DNA from: Aquitalea magnusonii | Lineage (GTDB): Bacteria; Pseudomonadota; Gammaproteobacteria; Burkholderiales; Chromobacteriaceae | Assembly (NCBI RefSeq): GCF_003202035.1 | Contig: NZ_QJKC01000002.1 | Coordinates: 251,858 to 315,857 of the forward strand | Reading direction: 5' to 3' | Length of the DNA: 64,000 nucleotides | Shown: one piece after another, positions 54,615-62,931 of the stretch | Position numbering within the stretch: the stretch's first letter is position 1 | How the letters are laid out: each line of letters opens with the position of its first letter | Made by a program: the position numbers and the translations under genes | The notes under the pieces: model-generated | Seen by the model: only the letters and a program-made list of their open reading frames with translations | Database searches by the model: none | Told to the model about the DNA's origin: nothing

Positions 54615-56663
54615 ATGACCAATTTGCCCAATCCGACTCTCGATGCCATCTTTCAAAGCCTGAGCGCAGGCGAGTGCAGCGGTGCTGCCGCACTGGCCGA
54701 CCTGGTGCGCAGCCTGCGCCCGTCCAGTGCCACCGATCATGAACAGGCGGTGATGAATCTGCGTGCGCTGGCCTGGCTGCTGGAGCACCACCCGGCATAT
54801 CGCCAGGCACTGCGCACTGCCCTGCTGGAACTGCTGACCCAGACCCGGCAGATACCGCTGTATACCGAATCGGGCATTCTGGCCAATACCGGCTTTTTCT
54901 CCACGCTGTCCAAGCGGGTGGGTGAACGGCTGCTGCCCATGCCCATTCGCGAAGATTCGCTGCAGGACCGCTTCGGCCGCCTCTTCCGCTGGAAGCAGGA
55001 CCACATCTGGCTGGCTGGCATCCCGGATGAAACCTGGCAGCAGCTATGGCAGGCCATGGCCTGGCAGGAAGAAGCCGACCGCGCCGGCTGGGTACAGACC
55101 CGCCTGCAAATGGTGGAGGCGGTACAGATCCTGTCGGCCCGCGTCACTGCCATCGGTCTGGAACCGGAGCTGGTGCGGGTGTATCCGGAAATCGAGCGCT
55201 TCGAATCGCCCTTCCTGCACCTGAACGCCGCCGTGCTCAGCTATGCCGACAGCTATCGCCGGGCGCTGGCCGATGACACGCCGCAGGCAGAAGACGACAA
55301 GCATGTGCTGGTGCTGCTGGATCAGTGCGAGGAAATACTGGGGAAAATCCGCAAGAATGCCTCGCGCAACGGCATCTCGGTCAACCTCACCTATCAGGCC
55401 CTGCGCCTGCTGCAAAGCCTGCACCGCCTGCGCGCCCTGCTGGCGCTGCTGGAGCCGGGCCACGATCCGGGACACAACCCGGCACTGTTTCATCTGATTC
55501 AGGATTTCGCCCGCGCCGAAAACCGCAAATACAGCGTCAGCGATGTATTCAAGTCCAATACCGAGCTGCTGGCACTGCAGGTAACCGAGCATGCCGGCCG
55601 CCACGGCGAACACTATATTGCCGAATCGCGCCGGGAATGGGCGGGCATGGCCAGGGCGGCCATGGGTGCCGGGCTGATCGTGGGGGTGATGGCGCTGATC
55701 AAGCTGCTGCTGGCCCAGGCCCACCTGCCACTGCTGTGGGAAGGGCTGTCCTATGGCCTCAACTACGCCATCGGCTTCATCATCGTGCAATTGCTGCATT
55801 TCACCATTGCCACCAAACAGCCGGCGATGACCGCCGCCCGCATTGCCGCCGCCCTGCACCAGCAGGAAAAAAGCGGCAGCAAGGTGCCGCTGGATGAGCT
55901 GGCCGAGCTGGTGGTCAAGGTGATGCGCACGCAGTTTGTCGCCATCCTGGGCAATGTGCTGCTGGCCATTCCCACCGCCGCCCTCATCGCCCTGGGCTGG
56001 CAGGCAGTGTTCGGCCAGCCGGTGGTTGGCACCGCCAAGGCGCAACACCTGCTGCACGATCTGGACCCGCTGGGCAGCCTGGCCCTGCTGCATGCCGCCA
56101 TTGCCGGGGTCTATCTATTCCTGTCCGGGCTGATTGCCGGCTATTACGACAACAAGGCCATCTACCGGCGCATCCCGGAACGCCTGGCCGCCCATCCGCT
56201 GTTGAACAAGCTGCTGGGCAAGCATCGCGCCTGGAAGCTGGGACATTATGTCGAACACAATCTGGGGGCACTGGCCGGCAACTTCTATTTCGGCCTGTTC
56301 CTCGGGCTGACCGGCACCATCGGCATCATTCTCGGCCTGCCACTGGACATCCGTCACATCACCTTCTCCGCCGCCAATCTGGCATTCGGTCTGGTGGCGC
56401 TGGACTTCCAGCTGCCCTTGGGGATGATTGCCCTGTACTGCGGCGGCGTGGCGCTGATCGGCTTCACCAATCTGGCGGTCAGCTTCAGCATGGCCTTGTG
56501 GGTGGCGCTGCGTTCGCGCAAGCTGAGCGGCCGCCAGGTGCTGCCGCTGCTGCCGCTGTTGCTCAAACGCTTTATCCGCCAGCCGCTGCAGTTCTTCATC
56601 CCGCCCGCTGCGCCGCGCCCGGCGACGGACGAGGCCGCCGGGGACAAGCCGGCCGGTTCCTGA
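54615..56663 (+). CDS. Gcr-family membrane protein, usually labelled site-specific recombinase
   Basis: 682 residues. The N-terminal ~340 are soluble and helical (RALAWLLEHHPAYRQALRTAL, LYTESGILANTGFF, LRLLQSLHRLRALLALL). From ~345 to ~640 there are about seven membrane helices (GAGLIVGVMALIKLLLAQAH, FIIVQLLHFTIATKQPAMTA, GIILGLPLDIRHITFSAANL). The family takes its name from gonococcal gcr, but I see no tyrosine or serine recombinase catalytic motif and the C-terminal half is clearly a membrane domain. Real function unknown. No ribosome site is obvious before the start. Confidence 0.8.
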   Translation: MTNLPNPTLDAIFQSLSAGECSGAAALADLVRSLRPSSATDHEQAVMNLRALAWLLEHHPAYRQALRTALLELLTQTRQIPLYTESGILANTGFFSTLSKRVGERLLPMPIREDSLQDRFGRLFRWKQDHIWLAGIPDETWQQLWQAMAWQEEADRAGWVQTRLQMVEAVQILSARVTAIGLEPELVRVYPEIERFESPFLHLNAAVLSYADSYRRALADDTPQAEDDKHVLVLLDQCEEILGKIRKNASRNGISVNLTYQALRLLQSLHRLRALLALLEPGHDPGHNPALFHLIQDFARAENRKYSVSDVFKSNTELLALQVTEHAGRHGEHYIAESRREWAGMARAAMGAGLIVGVMALIKLLLAQAHLPLLWEGLSYGLNYAIGFIIVQLLHFTIATKQPAMTAARIAAALHQQEKSGSKVPLDELAELVVKVMRTQFVAILGNVLLAIPTAALIALGWQAVFGQPVVGTAKAQHLLHDLDPLGSLALLHAAIAGVYLFLSGLIAGYYDNKAIYRRIPERLAAHPLLNKLLGKHRAWKLGHYVEHNLGALAGNFYFGLFLGLTGTIGIILGLPLDIRHITFSAANLAFGLVALDFQLPLGMIALYCGGVALIGFTNLAVSFSMALWVALRSRKLSGRQVLPLLPLLLKRFIRQPLQFFIPPAAPRPATDEAAGDKPAGS

Positions 56664-56693
56664 GCAGCCCACAAGCCAGCGCCAGGCCCGCTT

Positions 56694-58400
56694 TCAGCCG
56701 GGCTTGCGCCAGCGCTGATTGCGTCGGCCCAGCAGCCGCTCCAGCAGGCTGAGCAGCAAGGACAGCCCGGCCGAGCTCAAGACCACCAGCGTGGCCATGG
56801 CCGCTGCCGCAGCGGTATCGCCGGCATCGTCCATGGTGATGATGGACACCGCCGCCAGGCTGTGTTCCGGCGTCATGATGAAGATCAGCGCGGACAGCGT
56901 GGTCATGGCCGACACAAACAGAAAGCGCGCCACATCCACCAGCGCCGGCAGGCAGACCGGCAGGCTCACCCGCCACCAGGTCACCCAGAACGGCACTTTC
57001 AGCGAAGCGGCCACCGCTTCGAACTCGCCATCCAGCTGCTTGAGTGCCGTGGCGGCGGTCAGGTGCGCCGTGGTATAGAAGTGGGCAATGCAGCACAACA
57101 CCATCAGGCCCAGGCTGCCATACCAGCCATGCAGCGGATTGGCCGGATGATTGAAAAAGAACACATAGCCCAGGCCCAGCACCAGCCCCGGCACCGCCAT
57201 CGGCAACATGGCCAGAAAGCGCAGCAGGCTGCGCCCCAGCGCCATGCCCGGCAGTTTTTCGCAGACACAGGCCCCGACAAACACCAGCAGGCTGCCCAGC
57301 ACTGCCGTGGCCGTGGCCAGCTGCAGGCTGTTGACATAGGCCGACCAGCCGCCGCCATCCACCGTGTCGAACTGATAATGGGCCAGGGTAAAGTCCAGAT
57401 TGTACGGCCAGTACTTGATGAAGGACGCCGCCACCCCCACCCCCAGCAGCGCCAGCAGCAAGAGGCTGATGGCCAGCAACAGCAGCAGGGCGCAGGCATC
57501 GCGCAGCCATGATGGTGCCGGGGCAAACGGCTGCGCCCGCGCGGTCAGCGCCGCCTGCTGCCGCCTGGCCATGCGCCGCTCCACCAGACAGGACAGGATG
57601 GCCGGCAGCAACAGCAGCAAGCCCACTACCGCCCCGCGCGGAAAGTTCTGCTGGCCGATCACCTGCTTGAAGGCTTCCACCGCCAGTACATTGAAATCGC
57701 CCCCCACCACCTTGGGCACGCCGAAATCGGTCAGCACCAGGGTAAACACCACCAGCCCCGCCGAAACCAGCCCGTAACGCACCCCGGGCAGGGTGATGGT
57801 GAGGAACTGGCGCAGGGGTCCGGCCCCCAGCACCCGGCCAGCTTCGTATAGCCGGGCATCGGCAGCGGACAGCGCCGTCATGATGATCAGCAAGGCATGG
57901 GGAAAGGTGTAGAACAACTCGCCCAGCACCACGCCCCAGAAGCCGTAGATATTGCCGCCGTGCAGCCAGTCCTTGAGCAGGCCCTGGTTGCCGAACAGGT
58001 AAACCAGCGAAATGGCCGGCATCAGCGACGGCGCCAGCAGCGGCGACAGGCCGATCTGCCGCCACAACCCCCTGCCCCACAGCCGGCTGCGCAGCAGGGC
58101 CCAGGCAAAGGCAAAGGCCAGTGGCAGCACCAGTGCGGTGACGGTCAGCCCCAGTTGCAGGCTGTTGCTGCTGGCGCGCATCAGGCCCGGTGATTGCAGC
58201 ACCTGGGCAAAATTGACGAGGCCGACAAAGCCGCCGTCGCCATCCTGTACCGCCTTGGCAAAGATAAACAGCAAGGGCAGGCCCAGCCCCAGCAGCAACA
58301 CCGCCACCAGCGCCCACAGCAGCAGGCTGGCAATGCGCGCCTCGCCTGCGATGCCGGTCTGCCCGCCACGCGGCCGCCAGCGTAATACCGCGCTCAGCAT
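56694..58400 (-). CDS. 2-aminoethylphosphonate-type ABC transporter permease
   Basis: 568 residues, a fused two-domain permease with about twelve helices, each half carrying an EAA loop (EAGRVLGAGPLRQFLTITLPG and EAVAASLKVPFWVTWWRVSLP). The same layout serves FbpB iron permeases, but the companions point to the 2-aminoethylphosphonate group (PhnU2/PhnV-like). It overlaps the ATPase gene by 7 bases and is the last gene of the operon. Confidence 0.82.
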   Translation of the reverse strand: MLSAVLRWRPRGGQTGIAGEARIASLLLWALVAVLLLGLGLPLLFIFAKAVQDGDGGFVGLVNFAQVLQSPGLMRASSNSLQLGLTVTALVLPLAFAFAWALLRSRLWGRGLWRQIGLSPLLAPSLMPAISLVYLFGNQGLLKDWLHGGNIYGFWGVVLGELFYTFPHALLIIMTALSAADARLYEAGRVLGAGPLRQFLTITLPGVRYGLVSAGLVVFTLVLTDFGVPKVVGGDFNVLAVEAFKQVIGQQNFPRGAVVGLLLLLPAILSCLVERRMARRQQAALTARAQPFAPAPSWLRDACALLLLLAISLLLLALLGVGVAASFIKYWPYNLDFTLAHYQFDTVDGGGWSAYVNSLQLATATAVLGSLLVFVGACVCEKLPGMALGRSLLRFLAMLPMAVPGLVLGLGYVFFFNHPANPLHGWYGSLGLMVLCCIAHFYTTAHLTAATALKQLDGEFEAVAASLKVPFWVTWWRVSLPVCLPALVDVARFLFVSAMTTLSALIFIMTPEHSLAAVSIITMDDAGDTAAAAAMATLVVLSSAGLSLLLSLLERLLGRRNQRWRKPG

Positions 58401-59488
58401 GGCAGGTCTCCGGCAAAGGCCAGCAGGCGGGCCGCCGGCAGTTCCACCGGCACGATCTCCCCCGGCACCAGCGGCTGGCGGTCCAGCATGCCGGGACAGA
58501 CTTCGGCATACAGCACCTGGCCGGGCATGCCTTCCGGCAACAGGCGGATGCGGGTCAGCGCACCGCCAAAACTGATATTGTCGACGCGGGCCAGCACGGT
58601 ATTGGGCGCGTTTTCCCAGCGCGGCTTGATGATGACGTCCTCCGGCCGCAAAAACAGCTGCAAGGCCGGGGCTGGCGGCAGTGGCTGTTGCAGCCGCAGC
58701 GCATGGTTGCCCACGCGTACCTCATGCGCGCCGCAGGCCGTGGCCGGCAGCCAGTTGGCCTCGCCGACGAATTCCGCCACAAAGCGGCTGCAGGGCTGGC
58801 GGTAGATTTCCGCCGGCGTGCCGATCTGCTCGATCCGGCCAGCATTCATCACCACCACCCGGTCGGCAATGGCCAGCGCCTCTTCCTGATCATGCGTCAC
58901 CATCAGCGTGGTCACCCCCAGGCGCTGCTGCAAGCCTTTCAGCTCCTCGCGCAGCTTGTCGCGCACCCGGGCATCCAGCGCCGACAGCGGTTCATCCAGC
59001 AACAGCAGGCCGGGCGAGGTCGCCAGCGCGCGCGCCAGTGCCACGCGCTGCTGCTGGCCACCGGATAATTGCGCCGGGTATTTGTCCTCGGCACCGGGCA
59101 GGCCCACCATGTCCAGCAGCTCGCGTACCCGCAGGCGGTGGCGTTGCCGCTCATGCCGTGGCTTGAGCCCGTAGGCGATATTGTCCGCCACGCTCAGGTT
59201 GGGAAACAGCGCATAGCTCTGGAAGACGATGCCGTAATCACGCTGCGCCGGTGCGGCACGGGTGATATCGCGCGCTTGCAGCGCAATGCTGCCGGCATCC
59301 GGCAGATCAAGCCCGGCAATCAGGCGCAGCAAGGTGGTCTTGCCGCAGCCGGAAGGCCCCAGCAGACAGACGAACTCGCCCTTGCGTATGGATAGCGATA
59401 CCGCATCCAGCGCGGTAAAACTGCCAAAGCGGCGGGACAGCCCGCGCATGGTCAGGTGATCGCTCAAGCCGTGTTCGGCCGGTTTCAT
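58394..59488 (-). CDS. phnT: 2-aminoethylphosphonate-type ABC transporter ATP-binding protein
   Basis: 364 residues from the ATG at 59488, preceded by AAGGAG. Walker A GPSGCGKTT, Q-loop QSYALFPNLSVADNI, signature LSGGQQQRVALARALA, Walker B LLLLDEPLSALDARVR and the switch MVTHDQEEA are all intact. The ~110-residue C-terminal TOBE part (FLRPEDVIIKPRWENAPNTV) resembles PhnT. With PhnS-like binding protein and the fused permease it forms a complete importer. Confidence 0.85.
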   Translation of the reverse strand: MKPAEHGLSDHLTMRGLSRRFGSFTALDAVSLSIRKGEFVCLLGPSGCGKTTLLRLIAGLDLPDAGSIALQARDITRAAPAQRDYGIVFQSYALFPNLSVADNIAYGLKPRHERQRHRLRVRELLDMVGLPGAEDKYPAQLSGGQQQRVALARALATSPGLLLLDEPLSALDARVRDKLREELKGLQQRLGVTTLMVTHDQEEALAIADRVVVMNAGRIEQIGTPAEIYRQPCSRFVAEFVGEANWLPATACGAHEVRVGNHALRLQQPLPPAPALQLFLRPEDVIIKPRWENAPNTVLARVDNISFGGALTRIRLLPEGMPGQVLYAEVCPGMLDRQPLVPGEIVPVELPAARLLAFAGDLPC

Positions 59489-59620
59489 GAAACACTCCTT
59501 CTGCCACCGCCGGCAAGCGCTACCGGCATGCGTGGTATAAATCGACAGACAACAGGCTGACCAGCTGATTGGGCCAGGGCCGGCACGGCGCAATGGCCGG
59601 CCCGGCAAGTGGCGGCAGCG

Positions 59621-59660
59621 CCAAACAAACGACACCAACAGTCGGCGGACTGCTGGTGTC
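59621..59660 (-). terminator. hairpin between binding-protein and ATPase genes
   Basis: GACACCAACAGTC and GACTGCTGGTGTC (13 positions, one mismatch, loop 4); on the minus strand GTTTGTTTGG follows. Likely a partial terminator that raises the ratio of binding protein to membrane components. Confidence 0.65.
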
Positions 59661-59696
59661 GCGGGTAATGGACAACTAGCCGTTCAGCACACCGCC

Positions 59697-60719
59697 TCAG
59701 TTCTTCGGCGCGGCCTTGCTTTCATAACGACGCGACCATTCCTGCAGGATGGCTTCGCGGTTCTTGGCGGCCCAGGCAAAGTTGTTCTTGCTCAGGCGCT
59801 TGGCGTAGTCGGTGGGGATATAGGGGTTCTGCTTGGCCACGCCCGGCATGGCCACCACGGCGTAGTTCTTTTCATACAGCTGCATGGCCGGCAGGCTGAC
59901 CGAGAAATCCGCCAGCTTTTTGGCGGCGGCCAGGTTCTTGCTGCCCTTGAGGATGGCCGTGGCTTCCAGATCCCAGCCCAGACCTTCCTTGGGATAGACC
60001 AGATCGATCGGCGCGCCCTTTTCCTTCAGCTCGGCACCGCGGTATTCAAAGGAAATGCCGATGGGGTATTCGCCGGCGGCGGCCATCTTGCACGGCTTGC
60101 TGCCGGAGTGCACATACTGCGCCATGTTGACGTGCAGTTTGTCCATGTAGTCCCAGCCCTTCTTCTCGCCCATCATCTGCAGCCAGGCGGACACATCCAG
60201 ATAGCCGGTGCCGGACGAGGCCGGATGCGGCATCACGATCTGACCCTTGTAAACCGGCTTGGTCAGGTCGGCCCAGCTTTCCGGCTTGGGCAGGCCTTTC
60301 TTGGCGGCTTCCACGGTATTGAAGCAGATGGTGGCGGCCCACACGTCCATGCCCGTCCACTTCGGCGGGTGCGCCTTGTCGACGAATTCGCGATTGAGCT
60401 TTTCCACACCCTTGGGCACATAGCCTTGCAGCATGCCCTGCTGATCCAGGATCATCAGGCTGGTGGCAGCCAGCCCCCACACCACGTCGGCCTGCGGATT
60501 GTTCTTTTCCGACAGCAGCTTGGCGGTGATCACCCCGGTGGATTCGCGCACAAAGCGCAGCTCGATATCCGGATTGGCCTTTTCAAAGGCTTCCTTGTAA
60601 TCCTTCACCTGGTCGGCTTCCAGTGCGGAATACACCGTCAGGGTGGTGGTGGCCTGTGCCAGCGGAGCCATCAGGCCGGTACACACCAGGCCAATACATG
60701 CAGCCATCTGCTTTTTCAT
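59697..60719 (-). CDS. phnS: 2-aminoethylphosphonate-type periplasmic binding protein
   Basis: 340 residues; I use the ATG at 60719 because GGAG is 8 bases before it, whereas the ATG at 60725 is too close. A signal peptide spans residues 1-23 (GLMAPLAQAT). TLTVYSALEADQVKDYKEAF, RESTGVITAKLLSEKNNPQ and ADVVWGLAATSLMI match the putative 2-aminoethylphosphonate binding-protein group, a branch of the iron/ligand family 1 binding proteins. No phosphonatase or C-P lyase gene is nearby, so the ligand is inferred only from family similarity. Confidence 0.82.
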   Translation of the reverse strand: MKKQMAACIGLVCTGLMAPLAQATTTLTVYSALEADQVKDYKEAFEKANPDIELRFVRESTGVITAKLLSEKNNPQADVVWGLAATSLMILDQQGMLQGYVPKGVEKLNREFVDKAHPPKWTGMDVWAATICFNTVEAAKKGLPKPESWADLTKPVYKGQIVMPHPASSGTGYLDVSAWLQMMGEKKGWDYMDKLHVNMAQYVHSGSKPCKMAAAGEYPIGISFEYRGAELKEKGAPIDLVYPKEGLGWDLEATAILKGSKNLAAAKKLADFSVSLPAMQLYEKNYAVVAMPGVAKQNPYIPTDYAKRLSKNNFAWAAKNREAILQEWSRRYESKAAPKN

Positions 60720-60968
60720 CGACATTACTCCATTGATTTAGACGTATAGACAAATTTACCGGCACTTGAAGGCTGGTCGGCCAGTCAATGGCTGCATCTT
60801 GACCGGCATGAATGACAAGGCAGTTAAACCGACATGAAACTTGTCTTGCGCTGCTAGACCTTTCCCGCAAACAGTCCGCCCAGCGTGGCGCTGCCGATTT
60901 TCTTGGCCGCAGCCAATGCCCGCGGTATACACTGCAAGCATAAAATAAACGGACCCCGAAGCTGCCCA

Positions 60969-62570
60969 ATGACCCTGCGTCGCATCTTTGACAGCATCAT
61001 CACCCGCTTGCTGATCCTGGTGGTCTGCCTGGTGTGCATCGGCTCGCTGGCACGCTATTACGCGCTGGGACATTTCCTGCGCCAGGATCTCAGCACGGTG
61101 GTGCAGGAACAGCAGCTGGCGCTGGCCAGCTATGTGGCGCGTGATATCGATGACAAGATCAGCCAGCGCCAGACCCTGCTGACCCATCTCGCCAGCGATC
61201 TGCCACAAGCCTTGCTGCAGCGGCCGGAGCAGCTGCGCCAGTGGCTGCGCCAGCAATACCAGTACCAGAACCTGTTTTCCGGCGGCCTGTTCGTGGCTGA
61301 TCTGCACGGCAGGGCCGTGGCCGACTACCCGGTAGCGCCTGGCCGCACCGAGCGCAGCTATATCGACCGCGACTACATCAGGGCTGCCTTGCAGGGCAGC
61401 AGCTATATCGGCCGCCCGGTACTGGGCCATGCTCTGGGCGTACCGGTATTGCCGATGGCCGTGCCGGTGTTCAATCGCGACATGCAGGTGGTGGCCGTGC
61501 TGGCCGGCATCACGCCCCTGGCGGCACCCGGCTTTCTCGACCTGCTGCAGAAAGCCCAGATCGGCCATGACAATGGTGGTTTTGTGCTGGTGTCGCCGCG
61601 CGACAACCTGTTCGTGGCCTCCTCGCAAAAGGGCATGAACCTGCAAAAGCTGCCCGCCAGCGGCATCAACCCCTTGCATGACCGCGCCATGGCCGGCTAT
61701 CGCGGCAGCGGCATCACCACCAATGCCGAGGGTCAGGAAGAAGTTGCCGCCATCGTGTCGGTGCCCAGCAGCGGCTGGTTTGTGGTGGCGCGCCTGCCCA
61801 GCAGCGAGGCCTTTGCCACCGTCGGCCATGTGCAGACCTTCGCCATTCGCGGTGCCATCGTGGCCACCGTGCTGTTTGCCTTGCTGGCATCGGCCTGCAT
61901 GTATTACGTGTTGCGGCCGCTGTTTCATGCCGCCGCCGACGCCGAACGCATGACGCGCGGCGAACTGCCGCTGGTGCCGCTGGCCATCCGCCGCAATGAT
62001 GAAGTGGGCCACTTCATCGCCGCCTTCAACCGGCTGCTGCGCAAGCTGCACGAACAGCAGGCGCAGCTGGAACGCATCGCCCACCACGACACCCTGACCG
62101 GGCTGCCCAATCGCCTGTTGCTGGCAGACCGGCTGAAACTGGCGCTGGCGCAGTCACGCCGCCACGGCAAGCACGTGGCTCTGCTGTTCATGGATCTGGA
62201 CGGATTCAAGCACATCAACGACAGCCTGGGGCATGATGCCGGCGACGAGGCCTTGCGCATGGTCACCACCCGGCTGCAAGCGGTACTGCGCGAAACCGAC
62301 ACCCTGGCGCGTATCGGCGGTGACGAATTCGTGCTGCTGCTGTGTGACCTGGACGAGCAGGCCAGGGACATTGCCCGCATCGTGGCGGAAAAATGCCTAG
62401 CCGCCATGCAGCCGCCGCTGCGCATTGGCACGGAGGAATTCCAGCTGGGCATTTCCATCGGCCTGACCCTGGCCCGGGCCGACAGCACGCCCGATTCGCT
62501 GCTGCAGGAGGCGGATCAGGCGATGTATCTGGCCAAACATGCCGGTGGCAACTGCCTGATGCGCAGCTAG
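60969..62570 (+). CDS. membrane diguanylate cyclase with dCache sensor
   Basis: 533 residues from the ATG at 60969. A helix at ~10-32, a periplasmic dCache-type sensor (~35-295, with SYIDRDYIRAALQGSSYIGRP), a second helix (~300-320), a HAMP segment (~322-375) and a GGDEF domain (~380-533). The active-site motif IGGDEF is intact at about 450, and RETD five residues before it is an intact inhibitory I-site, so the enzyme should make cyclic di-GMP and be feedback-inhibited. Ligand of the sensor unknown. Not in an operon. Confidence 0.92.
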   Translation: MTLRRIFDSIITRLLILVVCLVCIGSLARYYALGHFLRQDLSTVVQEQQLALASYVARDIDDKISQRQTLLTHLASDLPQALLQRPEQLRQWLRQQYQYQNLFSGGLFVADLHGRAVADYPVAPGRTERSYIDRDYIRAALQGSSYIGRPVLGHALGVPVLPMAVPVFNRDMQVVAVLAGITPLAAPGFLDLLQKAQIGHDNGGFVLVSPRDNLFVASSQKGMNLQKLPASGINPLHDRAMAGYRGSGITTNAEGQEEVAAIVSVPSSGWFVVARLPSSEAFATVGHVQTFAIRGAIVATVLFALLASACMYYVLRPLFHAAADAERMTRGELPLVPLAIRRNDEVGHFIAAFNRLLRKLHEQQAQLERIAHHDTLTGLPNRLLLADRLKLALAQSRRHGKHVALLFMDLDGFKHINDSLGHDAGDEALRMVTTRLQAVLRETDTLARIGGDEFVLLLCDLDEQARDIARIVAEKCLAAMQPPLRIGTEEFQLGISIGLTLARADSTPDSLLQEADQAMYLAKHAGGNCLMRS

Positions 62571-62594
62571 CAGCGGGCTGGGCGGCACGCTGCT
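62569..62594 (+). terminator. weak hairpin after diguanylate cyclase
   Basis: AGCAGCG and CGCTGCT (7 bp, loop 12) overlap the stop codon and are followed by GTTTG. A candidate terminator only. Confidence 0.35.
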
Positions 62595-62931
62595 GTTTGA
62601 CCATGATCAAACCAATCCGGCCAGTTAAATTTTTCAGCACATTCTCACCAAAAATAAGAAATATCCGAAAAATAACCCTGCCCTGGCGAAAAACTACAGT
62701 GAATACCCCTGTCCACGCCTCCATATACTACAAAACATCCCGCCACGGGATCGGACCCCGGCCAGCCCTGGCCGCGCCAGTCGGCATGCAGCATGCCAGT
62801 GCGCCGCCGTCCGGATGACAAGCCCTGTCATCGCTGCCTGACCGAGCAGGCCGCCTGTCACCAACAGGTCGCCCGGCTACCTGCCCAAGACGTTTGCTGT
62901 TGCTTCCATCCAATAACAGAAGGAGACGGTA
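62595..62931. other. ald upstream region
   Basis: About 337 bases without a gene. Its centre (62615-62700) is markedly AT-rich with several A and T runs (AAATTTTT, CCAAAAATAAG, CGAAAAATAA), unlike the surrounding DNA. Alanine dehydrogenase genes are often controlled by Lrp-like proteins that prefer such bent DNA, but I cannot mark a defined site. Confidence 0.4.

Noticed and set aside
62393-62818. Plus-strand frame overlapping the end of the diguanylate cyclase and the ald leader
   Set aside because: It begins inside the cyclase in another frame, lacks a ribosome site, and has no protein-like pattern after 62570.
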